Position numbers and translations under genes: made by a program. DNA of 64,000 bases from Dokdonella immobilis (lineage in GTDB: Bacteria; Pseudomonadota; Gammaproteobacteria; Xanthomonadales; Rhodanobacteraceae). The stretch covers positions 248,001 to 312,000 of the forward strand of contig NZ_FOVF01000001.1 in NCBI RefSeq assembly GCF_900115085.1, in the 5' to 3' direction. Below the pieces are notes generated by a model, which saw nothing but the letters and a program-made list of their open reading frames with translations, did no database searches and was not told the origin of the DNA. Of the stretch, positions 9,757 to 17,882 are shown one piece after another. Position 1 is the stretch's first letter; each line of letters starts with the position of its first letter.

Positions 9757-9868
9757 CAAGGATCCTCCACTCGGTTTCCGGCATGGTCATTCTTCGCCCA
9801 TCCCGGGAGTGTAGCGTAGCCAACTGGAGTCGACGCGCATCGATCCGACCACGCCCGCCCGCATTCGT

Positions 9869-10033
9869 TCAGGCAGGAAAGCACCAGGCCAGCAAAATCC
9901 ACAGGACGACCGCGATGAGCAACGCCGAGATCATTAGCCACGAGAGCACGTCGGCAATACGTCGACGTGCCCCCCTTTGTGCCCACTCCTCTCGCGTCCG
10001 CTTGCGGAACTTGGGAGAAACGAGCCAGATCAC
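9869..10033 (-). CDS. Predicted 54-residue single-pass membrane protein, unknown function
   Basis: This short gene is read from a GTG at 10033 to a TGA at 9869. The product begins MIWLVSPKFRKRTREEWAQR, continues with a basic GARRRIADVLSW segment, and ends in one strongly hydrophobic helix (LMISALLIAVVLWILLAW) followed by CFPA. A basic amphipathic N-terminus followed by a transmembrane helix is typical of real small membrane proteins and unlikely by chance. An AGGTGG ribosome site lies 7 nt before the GTG. It starts 46 bp after the stop of the L,D-transpeptidase gene on the same strand, so it is probably its last operon member. I do not recognise the family. Confidence 0.6.
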   Translation of the reverse strand: MIWLVSPKFRKRTREEWAQRGARRRIADVLSWLMISALLIAVVLWILLAWCFPA

Positions 10034-10079
10034 GGCTCGGCCACCTGTGCAGGCAGGGCCACGATTTCGAATGGCGTGA

Positions 10080-10745
10080 TCAGCGTGTATCGATCAGATA
10101 GTGTCCGCCAACGACGCGGATACGTGGAACCCGTCGATCCTGCTCGAAGCGGGCGTACGCCGGTTCGAGTTCGTTCCAGAATGCATACCAAGGGGAATCC
10201 CGCTGCGCCTCGAGATCCGCGGGCTCGAGCCGGAACGGAAACGCATGGACGTCGAATGCGCTTTGGCCGCCGCGCAGTGCGGCCGCCGCCAATGTGTAGA
10301 TCTCCTCGATGCCATCATCGCCCATTGCGTAACAGCCAATCGAGACGCACGAGCCATGCACCATCAGGAAATCACCGGTTCGTCCATGGGCGAGATCATA
10401 GGCGTTCGGATAGCCGAGGTTGAAAGCGAGATGGAAGCGGCTATTCGGATTGAGCTGGCGTGATGAGATCCGATAGAAGCCCTCCGGCGCCTGGTTGTCG
10501 CCCTCGCGCAACTTGGGACCGAGATCGCCGGAATAGGCGCAGACCGGATAGCTGCGAAACAGGACGAAGCGACCGTCCGTGTCCTCCACCCAGAGCTCGA
10601 GCAGCTTCTCGCGTTTGAAGATGCGCATGTAAACGGCCGCACCGAAACGCAGACCCAGCTTACCGAGGTCACTTTCCAGGTCCGGTCGCACACGCAACTC
10701 GGCAGCCCGGGCCCGGTCCTGCGCGACTGGCATCGTTCGCTCCAT
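10080..10745 (-). CDS. YafK/DpaA-type L,D-transpeptidase-fold protein; true start probably upstream
   Basis: The 221 residues from the first standard start contain a YkuD-type domain of the YafK branch. They include the catalytic motif HGSCVSIGCYAMGD, with the nucleophile as the second cysteine, and upstream features FRSYPVCAYSGDLGPKLREGDNQAPEGFY. Relatives act on peptidoglycan-linked peptides in the periplasm, so an export signal is expected. The listed ATG gives none. However, the same frame upstream, from about 10826 to 10746, reads RACRTLSALLAVACLILISA then FWAVSGRTA, a clear basic-hydrophobic signal segment. No ATG, GTG or TTG precedes it in frame. The start is therefore unresolved: an unusual start codon or a sequence error. 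Confidence 0.85.
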   Translation of the reverse strand: MERTMPVAQDRARAAELRVRPDLESDLGKLGLRFGAAVYMRIFKREKLLELWVEDTDGRFVLFRSYPVCAYSGDLGPKLREGDNQAPEGFYRISSRQLNPNSRFHLAFNLGYPNAYDLAHGRTGDFLMVHGSCVSIGCYAMGDDGIEEIYTLAAAALRGGQSAFDVHAFPFRLEPADLEAQRDSPWYAFWNELEPAYARFEQDRRVPRIRVVGGHYLIDTR

Positions 10746-10836
10746 TGCAGTTCGTCCGGAAACCGCCCAGAACGCGGATATCAGGATCAGGCAGGCAACC
10801 GCGAGTAGCGCCGAAAGCGTGCGGCAGGCCCGCCCG

Positions 10837-11229
10837 TCAGCGATAGTTCTCGTAGGATTTTTCCTCGACCAGGGTCGAGCCGAGCTTCTCGTTGATCTCG
10901 CGCTTGTACGCGGCCCGGTCGTCGTTGCGGAAGTAAACCGCGCGCGCCAGCTCGACGAACTCCGAATCGAAGGCCTTGGCCTTTTCCTTGACCCGGATGT
11001 GGTCCTCGATATCCCAGAGCGCCTCGTTCACCGCCTTCAACTTTGCCCGCTCGGCGGCGATGTCGATCGCCGAGTGTGCATCGGCCGACCATGTTCTGGT
11101 CAGCAGGTCGAGTTCGGTGCGGACGTTGGCGAGCTTCTCGGGATTACCGATACGCTCGGCCTTGATTTCCAGGATCGTGATCTTGTCGATCAGTTCTCCA
11201 TAGGAAACGGGTACGGCAATCTGGCTCAT
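10837..11229 (-). CDS. DUF6165-type conserved hypothetical protein
   Basis: This 130-residue soluble protein begins MSQIAVPVSYGELIDKITIL and continues EIKAERIGNPEKLANVRTEL. I recognise this as a small conserved family of unknown function (DUF6165 as I recall). It is rich in charged helical segments and has no signal peptide or membrane helix. The start at 11229 matches the conserved N-terminus; the frame is open ten codons further. Its 3' end lies just upstream of the possible signal-peptide coding region of the L,D-transpeptidase gene on the same strand, so the three minus-strand genes may be one transcript. Some relatives occur near glycan-modification genes, but nothing here supports a specific role. 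Confidence 0.75.
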   Translation of the reverse strand: MSQIAVPVSYGELIDKITILEIKAERIGNPEKLANVRTELDLLTRTWSADAHSAIDIAAERAKLKAVNEALWDIEDHIRVKEKAKAFDSEFVELARAVYFRNDDRAAYKREINEKLGSTLVEEKSYENYR

Positions 11230-11385
11230 CGATGCCCAGCCTTGTTGGGGAAAACGCAATGGTAGGACGGAATGGCGGCCATGCGAACCATTTCACGACG
11301 GATTTTCAACGCGCTCACGATGCCGGTGCGGTCCCCGTGACAGACACGCTACCCTTGACGTTCCATCGCATCGAACACCCACATC

Positions 11386-11883
11386 GTGAAACCCATCGCC
11401 TTCGTGCGCTCGCCCTATGCCCGTCGCATCGACGCTCCGCACCAGCCAACTGTGGTCGAAGGCACCGAAACCGGCACCACCTCCGAAGCGCGCATCGAAT
11501 TCGAAGCCGACATGCCCGTAGAGGCCTTTCGTGACCTGCAGGGCTTCCAGCGCATCTGGCTGATCTTCCGGTTCCACCGCAGCGAGGGCTGGAAAGCCGA
11601 AGTGCGCCCACCGCGCGGTGGCGGGAAGCGCAGCGTCCTCGCAACCCGCTCACCACACCGGCCCAATCCCATCGGTCTGTCGGCGGTCGAACTGCTCGGC
11701 ATCGAGGACCGCGCACTGCGCGTCAGGGGTATCGACCTGCTCGATGGCACGCCGGTGCTCGACATCAAGCCCTACGTGCCCTATGCCGATTCATTTCCCG
11801 GCTCCGTGGCCGGCTGGATCGATGAAATCGATGCCGAGCAGGGAAGCCGTTCAGCGCCGGGACCACGCAGGCCACGCGGATAG
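11386..11883 (+). CDS. trmO: tRNA (N6-threonylcarbamoyladenosine(37)-N6)-methyltransferase, TsaA/TrmO family
   Basis: TrmO adds a methyl group to t6A37 in tRNA-Thr, using SAM. The 165-residue protein has the TsaA-like beta-barrel signatures: KPIAFVRSPY at the N-terminus, GFQRIWLIFRFH in the middle, and TRSPHRPNPIGLSAVEL as the family hallmark, then DLLDGTPVLDIKPYVPYAD. E. coli TrmO has an additional C-terminal domain, which is absent here. The start is a GTG at 11386, which matches the conserved N-terminus. It lies between a divergent DUF6165 gene and the HiPIP gene. Confidence 0.9.
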   Translation: MKPIAFVRSPYARRIDAPHQPTVVEGTETGTTSEARIEFEADMPVEAFRDLQGFQRIWLIFRFHRSEGWKAEVRPPRGGGKRSVLATRSPHRPNPIGLSAVELLGIEDRALRVRGIDLLDGTPVLDIKPYVPYADSFPGSVAGWIDEIDAEQGSRSAPGPRRPRG

Positions 11884-11999
11884 GAATCAATCGCAGTTTC
11901 GATTCGCCTCGATCCTGTGTGTTCATGGATAATTGGGCGTCTACTGACCAAGCTCGAACGTCCGAGCGTCGAATGATCGACAACCTGCGAGGAAATGCC

Positions 12000-12356
12000 A
12001 TGAGCAACCGGAAAACCGAAACCGCCGTGAATGATGGCCGCCGCCAGTTCCTGCAACTGACCGGCCTGGGCATTGGCGCGGTCGCGCTGGCCGCGGTGAC
12101 ATCGAAGACCGCGCGCGCCGAAGACCTTCCGCACCTGTCCCCCGATGACGCCACGGCCAAGGCCCTGGGCTACGTCGAGGACACGACCAAGGCCGACGCC
12201 GCCAAGTTCCCGAATCACAAGCCCAGCCAGGAGTGCCTGAACTGCAACTTCTACCAGGGCGCCGCCGGTTCGGCATTCGGACCCTGCACGCTGTTCCCGG
12301 GCAAGGCCGTCCACAGCAAGGGCTGGTGTTCGGCCTATGTGGCCAAACCCGCCTGA
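12000..12356 (+). CDS. hip: High-potential iron-sulfur protein (HiPIP), Tat exported
   Basis: This small periplasmic electron carrier would accept electrons from the bc1 complex and hand them to terminal oxidases. The 118-residue precursor has a twin-arginine signal (GRRQFLQLTGLGIGAVALAAV, cleavage near ARAED). Four cysteines, C79, C82, C96 and C110, follow the HiPIP spacing C-x2-C-x13-C-x13-C, with the typical C-terminal KGWCSAY. The start at 12000 has a GAGGAA ribosome site 6 nt upstream. A strong terminator follows at 12384-12409. A HiPIP and bc1 genes 11 kb apart suggest a HiPIP-linked respiratory branch, which is an inference. Confidence 0.95.
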   Translation: MSNRKTETAVNDGRRQFLQLTGLGIGAVALAAVTSKTARAEDLPHLSPDDATAKALGYVEDTTKADAAKFPNHKPSQECLNCNFYQGAAGSAFGPCTLFPGKAVHSKGWCSAYVAKPA

Positions 12357-12383
12357 CAACGACCGTACCTAACCTTGCAACAG

Positions 12384-12409
12384 AAAAGAGCCCCGCACGG
12401 GGCTCTTTT
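12384..12409 (+). terminator. Rho-independent terminator of the HiPIP gene
   Basis: A 12-bp perfect stem, AAAAGAGCCCCG paired with CGGGGCTCTTTT around a CA turn, lies 28 bp after the HiPIP stop. The stem ends in a T run on the plus strand and an A run on the other side, so it could work in both directions. Confidence 0.85.
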
Positions 12410-12539
12410 CATTTCCACGCCCTGAACATGCCAGTCCGGTCACCAGCCAGTCTGTGGCAACCGGGGCAAATCCAGCATGGAAATTCCACCCAGTCCCCGC
12501 ACCATGGCGACGAACCAACGGACGCGGGTCTGTCACGGC

Positions 12540-12568
12540 TTGTCAGGCAGCACTGCTGCCCGTATCAT
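12540..12568 (+). promoter_or_regulatory. Sigma-70 promoter of tRNA-Ser
   Basis: A -35 box TTGTCA (12540-12545) and a -10 box TATCAT (12563-12568) are separated by exactly 17 bp, and the tRNA starts 15 bp after the -10 box. The downstream discriminator is GC-rich (TCGCGG), as is common for stable-RNA promoters under stringent control. Confidence 0.75.
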
Positions 12569-12583
12569 TCGCGGCCCACTTCA

Positions 12584-12742
<159 letters not shown>

Positions 12743-12747
12743 CGGTC

Positions 12748-12792
12748 GAAAAATTCGTCAGGAACGAATTTTGACAGCCGAAGGCTGGCCCG
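12748..12792. repeat. 45-bp repeat with AT-rich palindrome, copy 1
   Basis: The core is the inverted repeat AAAATTCGT (12750-12758) / ACGAATTTT (12764-12772) around CAGGA, followed by a second small palindrome CAGCCGAAGGCTG. The same 45 bp recur at 13003-13047 with one mismatch. Both copies lie between the tRNA-Ser gene and the M48 peptidase gene, making a tandem structure with the tRNA-end repeats. Confidence 0.85.
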
Positions 12793-12836
12793 GAGCGCGC
12801 AGCGCGGAGGGTGAGGCTCAGGGATGAGCCGAACAT

Positions 12837-12922
12837 ATCCCACCCTCTCCGCCAGAATCAAAAAGAGCCGCGAAAGGGGCTTTTTTTGATTCTGCTGGTG
12901 TGGGGTGCGTGGACGAACCCAC
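12837..12922 (+). repeat. Direct repeat copy 2: displaced tRNA-Ser 3' end plus terminator
   Basis: This copy begins with the last part of the T-arm, acceptor strand and CCA of tRNA-Ser but has no 5' part, so it cannot form a tRNA. It matches 12657-12742 at 82 of 86 positions. The terminator hairpin in this copy has a stem mismatch, suggesting decay. Confidence 0.9.
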
Positions 12923-13002
12923 TGTTGACTCCGGGCGTCCCGCCCTGCGCCCTTCGGACCATCGCTGGCGCGATGTTCGCTTCGGCATCCTGCCTTCGTA
13001 GT

Positions 13003-13047
13003 GAAAAATTCGTCAGGAACGAATTTTGACAGCCAAAGGCTGGCCCG
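13003..13047. repeat. 45-bp repeat with AT-rich palindrome, copy 2
   Basis: This is nearly identical to 12748-12792, with the palindrome arms at 13005-13013 and 13019-13027. It ends 24 bp before the stop codon of the M48 peptidase gene, so a transcript of that gene would read into the hairpin. About 80 bp of unrelated sequence separate it from the preceding tRNA-end copy, unlike the first unit. Confidence 0.85.
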
Positions 13048-13071
13048 CTGCGTGCAGCGGCCCGAAGGCTC

Positions 13072-13971
13072 CTATTGCAGCGTGGGCGTGGTTCCGCAGA
13101 ATTGCTGGCGCACTTTCATCGCTTCGCTCATCCAGCCGTTGAGCTGGCTGATCCGGGTGCCTTCGGCGGGGTGGGTCGACATGAATTCCGGCGGTTTCTG
13201 GCGACCGAGAGCGGCCATGCGTTCCCAGAGTCGCGGTGCTTCCTGCGGATCGAAACAGGCCGCGGCCGACAGCAGCAGACCGACGTGGTCGGCCTCCGAT
13301 TCGTGGCTGCGTGAAAACGGCAGCAGGACACCATACTGCGTGCCGGCGCCGATCGCGGCCATGACCATCTGGCGCTGCCCGGGATCCATGTCGCCAGTCG
13401 ACATGCTCGCGGCGATCGAGCCGATCTGGACCAGCTTTTGCTGAGCCATGCGTTCGCCACCATGACGGAGCAAGGCGTGCGCGATTTCGTGGCCCATGAC
13501 GGCAGCGAGGCCATCTGAATTCTTCGCCACCGGAACGATGCCGGTGTAGACCGCGATCTTGCCCCCAGGCAGGCAGAAGGCATTGACCTGGTCGGACTCG
13601 ATCACGCTGACCTGCCACTCGTAGGCGCCCCAGTCGGTGGATGCCGGAACGCCGTTGGTTTCGGCGAGATAGGCCTCGACCTTGGGTGCGGCCTCGACCA
13701 GGCGCTGGGCGATGCCATGGATCTGCTGCGGCAGGGGCCCGCTGCGAACCACCTGCGATTGCTGAAGGATTTCCTGGTAGGACTGCAGCCCCAGCGCCGC
13801 CTCTTCCTGCGCCGTGGTATCCAGCAACTGCTTGCGCCCGGTGAACGAGGCCTCGTTGCTGTGACTCAGGTAGTAGTAACCGAAATAGAGCCCGAACAGC
13901 AGGATCGGCCAAAGCTTGAGGCCGCGCCGGCTGGATTGCTGACCCGCAGATCGATTTCCGAACGGCCCCAT
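13072..13971 (-). CDS. M48 family (Ste24/BepA-type) zinc metallopeptidase, membrane anchored
   Basis: This 299-residue protein has an N-terminal membrane segment (KLWPILLFGLYFGYYYL) and an M48 peptidase domain. The zinc motif is H161-E162-x2-H165 (HEIAHALLRH), and the third ligand lies in SHESEADHVGLLL. The C-terminal FMSTHPAEGTRI is the usual conserved end of the family. Relatives degrade or help fold envelope proteins. A GGAGG ribosome site lies 8 nt before the ATG. The gene stands alone and shares its 3' side with the repeats that follow tRNA-Ser. Confidence 0.92.
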   Translation of the reverse strand: MGPFGNRSAGQQSSRRGLKLWPILLFGLYFGYYYLSHSNEASFTGRKQLLDTTAQEEAALGLQSYQEILQQSQVVRSGPLPQQIHGIAQRLVEAAPKVEAYLAETNGVPASTDWGAYEWQVSVIESDQVNAFCLPGGKIAVYTGIVPVAKNSDGLAAVMGHEIAHALLRHGGERMAQQKLVQIGSIAASMSTGDMDPGQRQMVMAAIGAGTQYGVLLPFSRSHESEADHVGLLLSAAACFDPQEAPRLWERMAALGRQKPPEFMSTHPAEGTRISQLNGWMSEAMKVRQQFCGTTPTLQ

Positions 13972-14055
13972 GTCGAGATCCTCCTGCTTTCCGGCTGCGA
14001 GCTTAACGTGTGGATTCTGAACGCGCAGCCATCATCACGATAGTTTTCAATCGCT

Positions 14056-15969
14056 TTACAACTCGCGGGCAACCCGGAAACCGAGACGGGCACTTCGGGA
14101 ATCGGCCGAAATGGCCAATCGATAGGCCGATCGCACCTGCTCCGGCGCGCTACCCCAGGAACCGCCCCGAATCACCCGGCGCGCGCAGCCCGGATTGATC
14201 CAGGCCGTACTGTCGCGGGGCGCGCGGGTATAGTTGTCGTGCCAGCAATCATCGACCCATTCGGACAGGTTGCCGTCGATGTCGAACAGGCCGAAAGGAT
14301 TGGGCGAGTAGGCCTTCACCGGCGCGGGTCCCCAGTAGCCGTCGCTGTACCGATCGAATGCCTTGCCCCAGCTGCGCTTCGTCGGCGAGCGGTCACCGGC
14401 CCCGGTGACATTGGTCAGCACCTTCGGCGGATCGCCATCGCCCCACCAGTAGCGCGTCTGCGACCCCGCCCTCAATGCGTACTCGAACTCGGCTTCGCTC
14501 GGCAGCCGATAGCGCTTGCCGGTGCGCTGCGACAGCCAGGCGACATACTCGGCGGCATCGTTCCAGGAGACATTCAGAACCGGCAGCTTGTCGGAGGCGC
14601 GATTGCCCTCGTAGTCGCGTTGCCAGTCGATGCCGCGGCGGTCGTTCATGCGCCCCGTGCTCTCGTCGTAGACGCTGCCGGTACCCGCTCGTTCGGCGTC
14701 GGTCTTGTATCCGATCGCCTTGACGAATTCGCGGAACTGACCCACGGTCACCTCGGTTTGGCCCAGGGCGAAGCCGGTCGTGATCCTGACCGTGCGCTGC
14801 GGCTCCTCGTCATCTCGATGTCCGTTTTCGTCGGCCGGCGAACCCATCACGAACTGACCGGCAGGAATCACCACGACCGCAGGAGCGACTCCGCTGGTAT
14901 CAAGGAAGCGGTCGCTGAAGACCTGGCCAGGCTTGAAACTGGCATACAGCCGCCGATTGCGCAGACGTTCGGCAAATTCGTCGAGGCCAGCCAGGTCAGG
15001 GCTGATCGACTGCGCACTCCGGGCCAGCTTGTCGGCCAGCTCGGCATTGCCGGCATCCAGCGCCGAGCGCGCCTGGGCCAATACCGTCTCGCCGCGCTGG
15101 CGACGCAGCCCCTCGATCTGCGAGCGGGTGTCGAGCAGGGTCTGCGAGCCCGGCCGGATCGATGAGGCGTCGGCGAGAATCCGGTCGGCGCTGGCATAAT
15201 CGTCCTGGGCGGCCGCGGCCAACGCCCGGTCGAGGTAACCCCTCTCGATGCGCCCCAGGCCCTCGTCGGCGATCCGGTTGCCCGGATCGATGCCGAGCAC
15301 TTTGCGGTACATGGCAAGGGCATTGTCGTCACCCTCGCCGATCAGACGTCCCTGCTTGAGCAATTCGGCCGCGGCTGCGAGCATCGGCATCACTTCGCGC
15401 ATGGTCCTCAATCGGTTGCGCAAGTTGTTCAGTTCATTCTCGGAATGCGGCAGCTCGGCGAACAGCCCCGCATAGCGCTGCGCCTCGGCCTCGTCGCCGC
15501 GCTCGAGGGCCGCCAGCGACCAGTCGCGGACGGCTCCGCCGATTCGGGCCAGGGCGTTCAGGGCAGCGGGATTGTTGGGATCCTTGTCGAGTACTTGCCG
15601 ATACAGGCCCACTGCGTTGTTGGCCGGCGGATCGAACAGCTTGCCTTCGTCCTCCAACTTGCGTGCATTCTTGAGCAAGCCGGCGATTTCCTTGGTGACG
15701 GGGGCCGGCGGCCCCATCGCAATGGCCTCGGCCAGCGTGGTGCCGACGATCGGCTGCTCGCCGTTGTCGCGCACGATCAGGGACGCGGTCTGGTCGGCAA
15801 CCCAGGGCTTGCGGGTCAGCGGCGCAGTCGTGCTGGTCTGCACCTGGGTCTGCGGTTCGACGTGCAGGATTCCGGGGAAAAACCGGTAAGCCAGGGCGAA
15901 CAACAGCACGACGATGCCCAGCGCTCCGCCGATGTTGCGTTGCTTGTTGACGTTCTCGGTACCGGGCAT
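14056..15969 (-). CDS. Membrane-anchored formylglycine-generating-enzyme-like (SUMF1/FGE-sulfatase domain) protein
   Basis: This 637-residue protein has an N-terminal membrane helix (about residues 13-32), a long periplasmic helical region of TPR-like repeats (residues about 85-335: KLFDPPANNAVGLYRQVLDKDPNNPAALNAL, and similar), then a C-terminal SUMF1/FGE domain from about residue 365. Hallmarks of that domain are VVIPAGQFVMGSPADENGH, YRLPSEAEFEYALRAG, NPFGLFDIDGNLSEWVDD and RVIRGGSW. Most bacterial proteins of this kind are not true sulfatase activators but structural C-lectin-fold modules. The substrate is unknown. Confidence 0.88.
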   Translation of the reverse strand: MPGTENVNKQRNIGGALGIVVLLFALAYRFFPGILHVEPQTQVQTSTTAPLTRKPWVADQTASLIVRDNGEQPIVGTTLAEAIAMGPPAPVTKEIAGLLKNARKLEDEGKLFDPPANNAVGLYRQVLDKDPNNPAALNALARIGGAVRDWSLAALERGDEAEAQRYAGLFAELPHSENELNNLRNRLRTMREVMPMLAAAAELLKQGRLIGEGDDNALAMYRKVLGIDPGNRIADEGLGRIERGYLDRALAAAAQDDYASADRILADASSIRPGSQTLLDTRSQIEGLRRQRGETVLAQARSALDAGNAELADKLARSAQSISPDLAGLDEFAERLRNRRLYASFKPGQVFSDRFLDTSGVAPAVVVIPAGQFVMGSPADENGHRDDEEPQRTVRITTGFALGQTEVTVGQFREFVKAIGYKTDAERAGTGSVYDESTGRMNDRRGIDWQRDYEGNRASDKLPVLNVSWNDAAEYVAWLSQRTGKRYRLPSEAEFEYALRAGSQTRYWWGDGDPPKVLTNVTGAGDRSPTKRSWGKAFDRYSDGYWGPAPVKAYSPNPFGLFDIDGNLSEWVDDCWHDNYTRAPRDSTAWINPGCARRVIRGGSWGSAPEQVRSAYRLAISADSRSARLGFRVAREL

Positions 15970-16087
15970 GCGGGCGAACTTGAGGGCTGACAGCAGCGTT
16001 TCCGCACCTTAGGCTATCGCAGGAGGCCACCGCAACAGCGTCGGCCCGCCCCATTCATCCCCCGCAACTGCAACAGGAAGGCGCACA

Positions 16088-17176
16088 TTGGCAGCCTGGA
16101 TCGACCGTACCGAAACCCTGCAGGAATTCAACCGGCGCCCCGGTCGACTCATCGGCCTGGATACCGAATTCATGCGCACCGACACTTTCGCGCCCCGCCT
16201 GGCCCTGGTCCAGATCGAGATCGACGGCCACGTGGCCCTGGTCGATCCGCTCGCGGCTCTCGACCTTGCGGACCTGTCGACGCGCCTGGGCGACCCTCAG
16301 ACCGTCTCGATCATGCACAGCGCCAGTGAGGACCTCGATGCGCTGAGTCCGCTTCTGCCGGACAGCCTGGGCACCCTTTTCGATACCCAGATTGCCGCCG
16401 CCTTCTGTGGACTCGGTGCCGGGCTCGGCTACCAGAAGCTCGTCCTGGCCGTCTGCGGCGTCGACCTGCCCAAAGGCGAGACCCGCTCGGACTGGCTGCA
16501 GCGTCCGCTCAGTCCGCAACAGCTCGAATACGCGGCCCAGGACGTGATCCACCTGCCCGTCCTGCACGCCGATCTTGCGGCCAGGCTCGGTGTACGCGGG
16601 TTCGCCGAATGGCACGCCGAGGATTGCGCGCGCATGCTCGATCGCGCGCGCCGCCGAGAACCGGATCCGCAACCGCAAGCCGGCTATCGCGGTGCCGCCG
16701 ACTGGCCCCGGCAACAGCAGGCCATGCTGCGCCGGCTTCTGCTGTGGCGCGACGCCACTGCGCGCCGCATCGACAAGCCGCGCCCGTGGATCCTCGACGA
16801 CCCGCGACTGCTCGATTTCAGCTCGAACCCGCCACACGACAGCGCCGACCTGCTCGAGCGCAGCAGGGGCCTGCGCGCGCTGCGGGGGCCGGAGCGGACC
16901 GAACTGCTGGATCTGCTCAGGCGCCCGCTCGAGGACCATGAACTGGATTTCGACCCGATCCCGCCACAGGCCGACGCTGAGGAACGCCGGATGATCCGCT
17001 CACTCAAGGAATTCGTCGTCGAACAGGCCAGCCGACTCGATATCCCGGAAGGGCTGCTTTGTTCGCGCCGCCATCTCGAGACTCTCTACGTTTCCAGAAA
17101 ATGGCCCGCGGCGCTCGAAGGCTGGCGCCGTTCCCTCCTGCACGACGCCCTGATGAACCGCCTCGAGCAGACCTGA
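16088..17176 (+). CDS. rnd: Ribonuclease D
   Basis: RNase D is a 3'-5' exoribonuclease that trims tRNA precursors. The 362-residue protein has the DEDD exonuclease domain, with D25 and E27 in LIGLDTEFMRTDTF, the aspartate of HSASEDLDAL, and the Y-x3-D motif of the DEDDy class in YAAQDVIHLPVLH. An HRDC domain follows. The start is a TTG at 16088, supported by an AGGAAGG ribosome site 6 nt upstream and by the family N-terminus. The tRNA-Ala gene begins 104 bp after its stop, under its own promoter. Confidence 0.95.
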   Translation: MAAWIDRTETLQEFNRRPGRLIGLDTEFMRTDTFAPRLALVQIEIDGHVALVDPLAALDLADLSTRLGDPQTVSIMHSASEDLDALSPLLPDSLGTLFDTQIAAAFCGLGAGLGYQKLVLAVCGVDLPKGETRSDWLQRPLSPQQLEYAAQDVIHLPVLHADLAARLGVRGFAEWHAEDCARMLDRARRREPDPQPQAGYRGAADWPRQQQAMLRRLLLWRDATARRIDKPRPWILDDPRLLDFSSNPPHDSADLLERSRGLRALRGPERTELLDLLRRPLEDHELDFDPIPPQADAEERRMIRSLKEFVVEQASRLDIPEGLLCSRRHLETLYVSRKWPAALEGWRRSLLHDALMNRLEQT

Positions 17177-17191
17177 ATGCCAAACGCTTGC

Positions 17192-17220
17192 TTGGCGGCA
17201 TCGGGTGCATTCGCTATGAT
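17192..17220 (+). promoter_or_regulatory. Sigma-70 promoter of tRNA-Ala
   Basis: A -35 box TTGGCG (17192-17197) and a -10 box TATGAT (17215-17220) have a 17-bp spacer, followed by a GC-rich discriminator (CCGCGC). It lies just beyond the end of rnd and about 60 bp before the mature tRNA. Confidence 0.75.
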
Positions 17221-17280
17221 CCGCGCTCGCAGCCGGATCGGTCCCGATCGTCACGATCCGGCCGGGCGAACAGTTTCAAG

Positions 17281-17355
<75 letters not shown>

Positions 17356-17362
17356 TCATGAA

Positions 17363-17387
17363 AGCCCGGCTTCGGCCGGGCTTTTTT
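17363..17387 (+). terminator. Rho-independent terminator of tRNA-Ala
   Basis: The stem AGCCCGGC/GCCGGGCT closes on the stable TTCG tetraloop and is followed by a T run, 8 bp after the CCA end. Confidence 0.9.
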
Positions 17388-17413
17388 GTTCCGGCTGCTC
17401 GAGGCCAGCCCGT

Positions 17414-17617
17414 TCAGCGGCCTTCTTCAGGAATCAGCAGCCACAGGATCAGGTAGACGAGGATGCCGGGAAACGCGGCCGAGATCACCGAAATGATCAC
17501 GAACAGCACGCGGACAAGGGTCGAGTTCCAGCCAAAGCGGCGGGCGATGCCACCCATGACGCCGGCAAGCACGCGGTCGCTGCGGGAACGGGAAAGGGTT
17601 CGTGGGGTCGTGGACAT
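17414..17617 (-). CDS. Small PspC-domain membrane protein
   Basis: This 67-residue protein consists of a short basic N-terminus and one PspC domain: LAGVMGGIARRFGWNSTLVRVLFVI, then ILVYLILWLLIPEE. PspC proteins sit in the inner membrane and, in enterobacteria, help control the phage-shock response. No pspA or pspB is near, so this is one of the many stand-alone PspC proteins. The gene lies on the opposite strand after the tRNA-Ala terminator. Confidence 0.9.
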   Translation of the reverse strand: MSTTPRTLSRSRSDRVLAGVMGGIARRFGWNSTLVRVLFVIISVISAAFPGILVYLILWLLIPEEGR

Positions 17618-17882
17618 GGGCTTGCGCTCGTTGCGGGGGGATCATCGGCCAGTCTGGTTCGCCGACTATGAAGGATAGCCCGCCAGCGCGGTCCGAATCG
17701 CGGTCGCCGCAGGCCCTCCGCTTTCGATGCCGTCGGATTCGCACGCACCGACTTCATGGCGGGTGTTGTCGCAACGTGGGGCTTCGGAAACATGCCATGG
17801 CACCCACCGGCCAGGATCGGCAGCGGTCGTCGTCCATGTCTCCGACCTGCGGCACGAGGACATCCGCCGGCTCGACCATTCT
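17618..17882. other. Non-coding stretch, nothing recognised
   Basis: These 265 bp lie upstream of the PspC gene and downstream of the gene that ends at 17883. They presumably hold the promoter of the PspC gene on the minus strand. No convincing gene, repeat or hairpin was seen. Confidence 0.5.
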
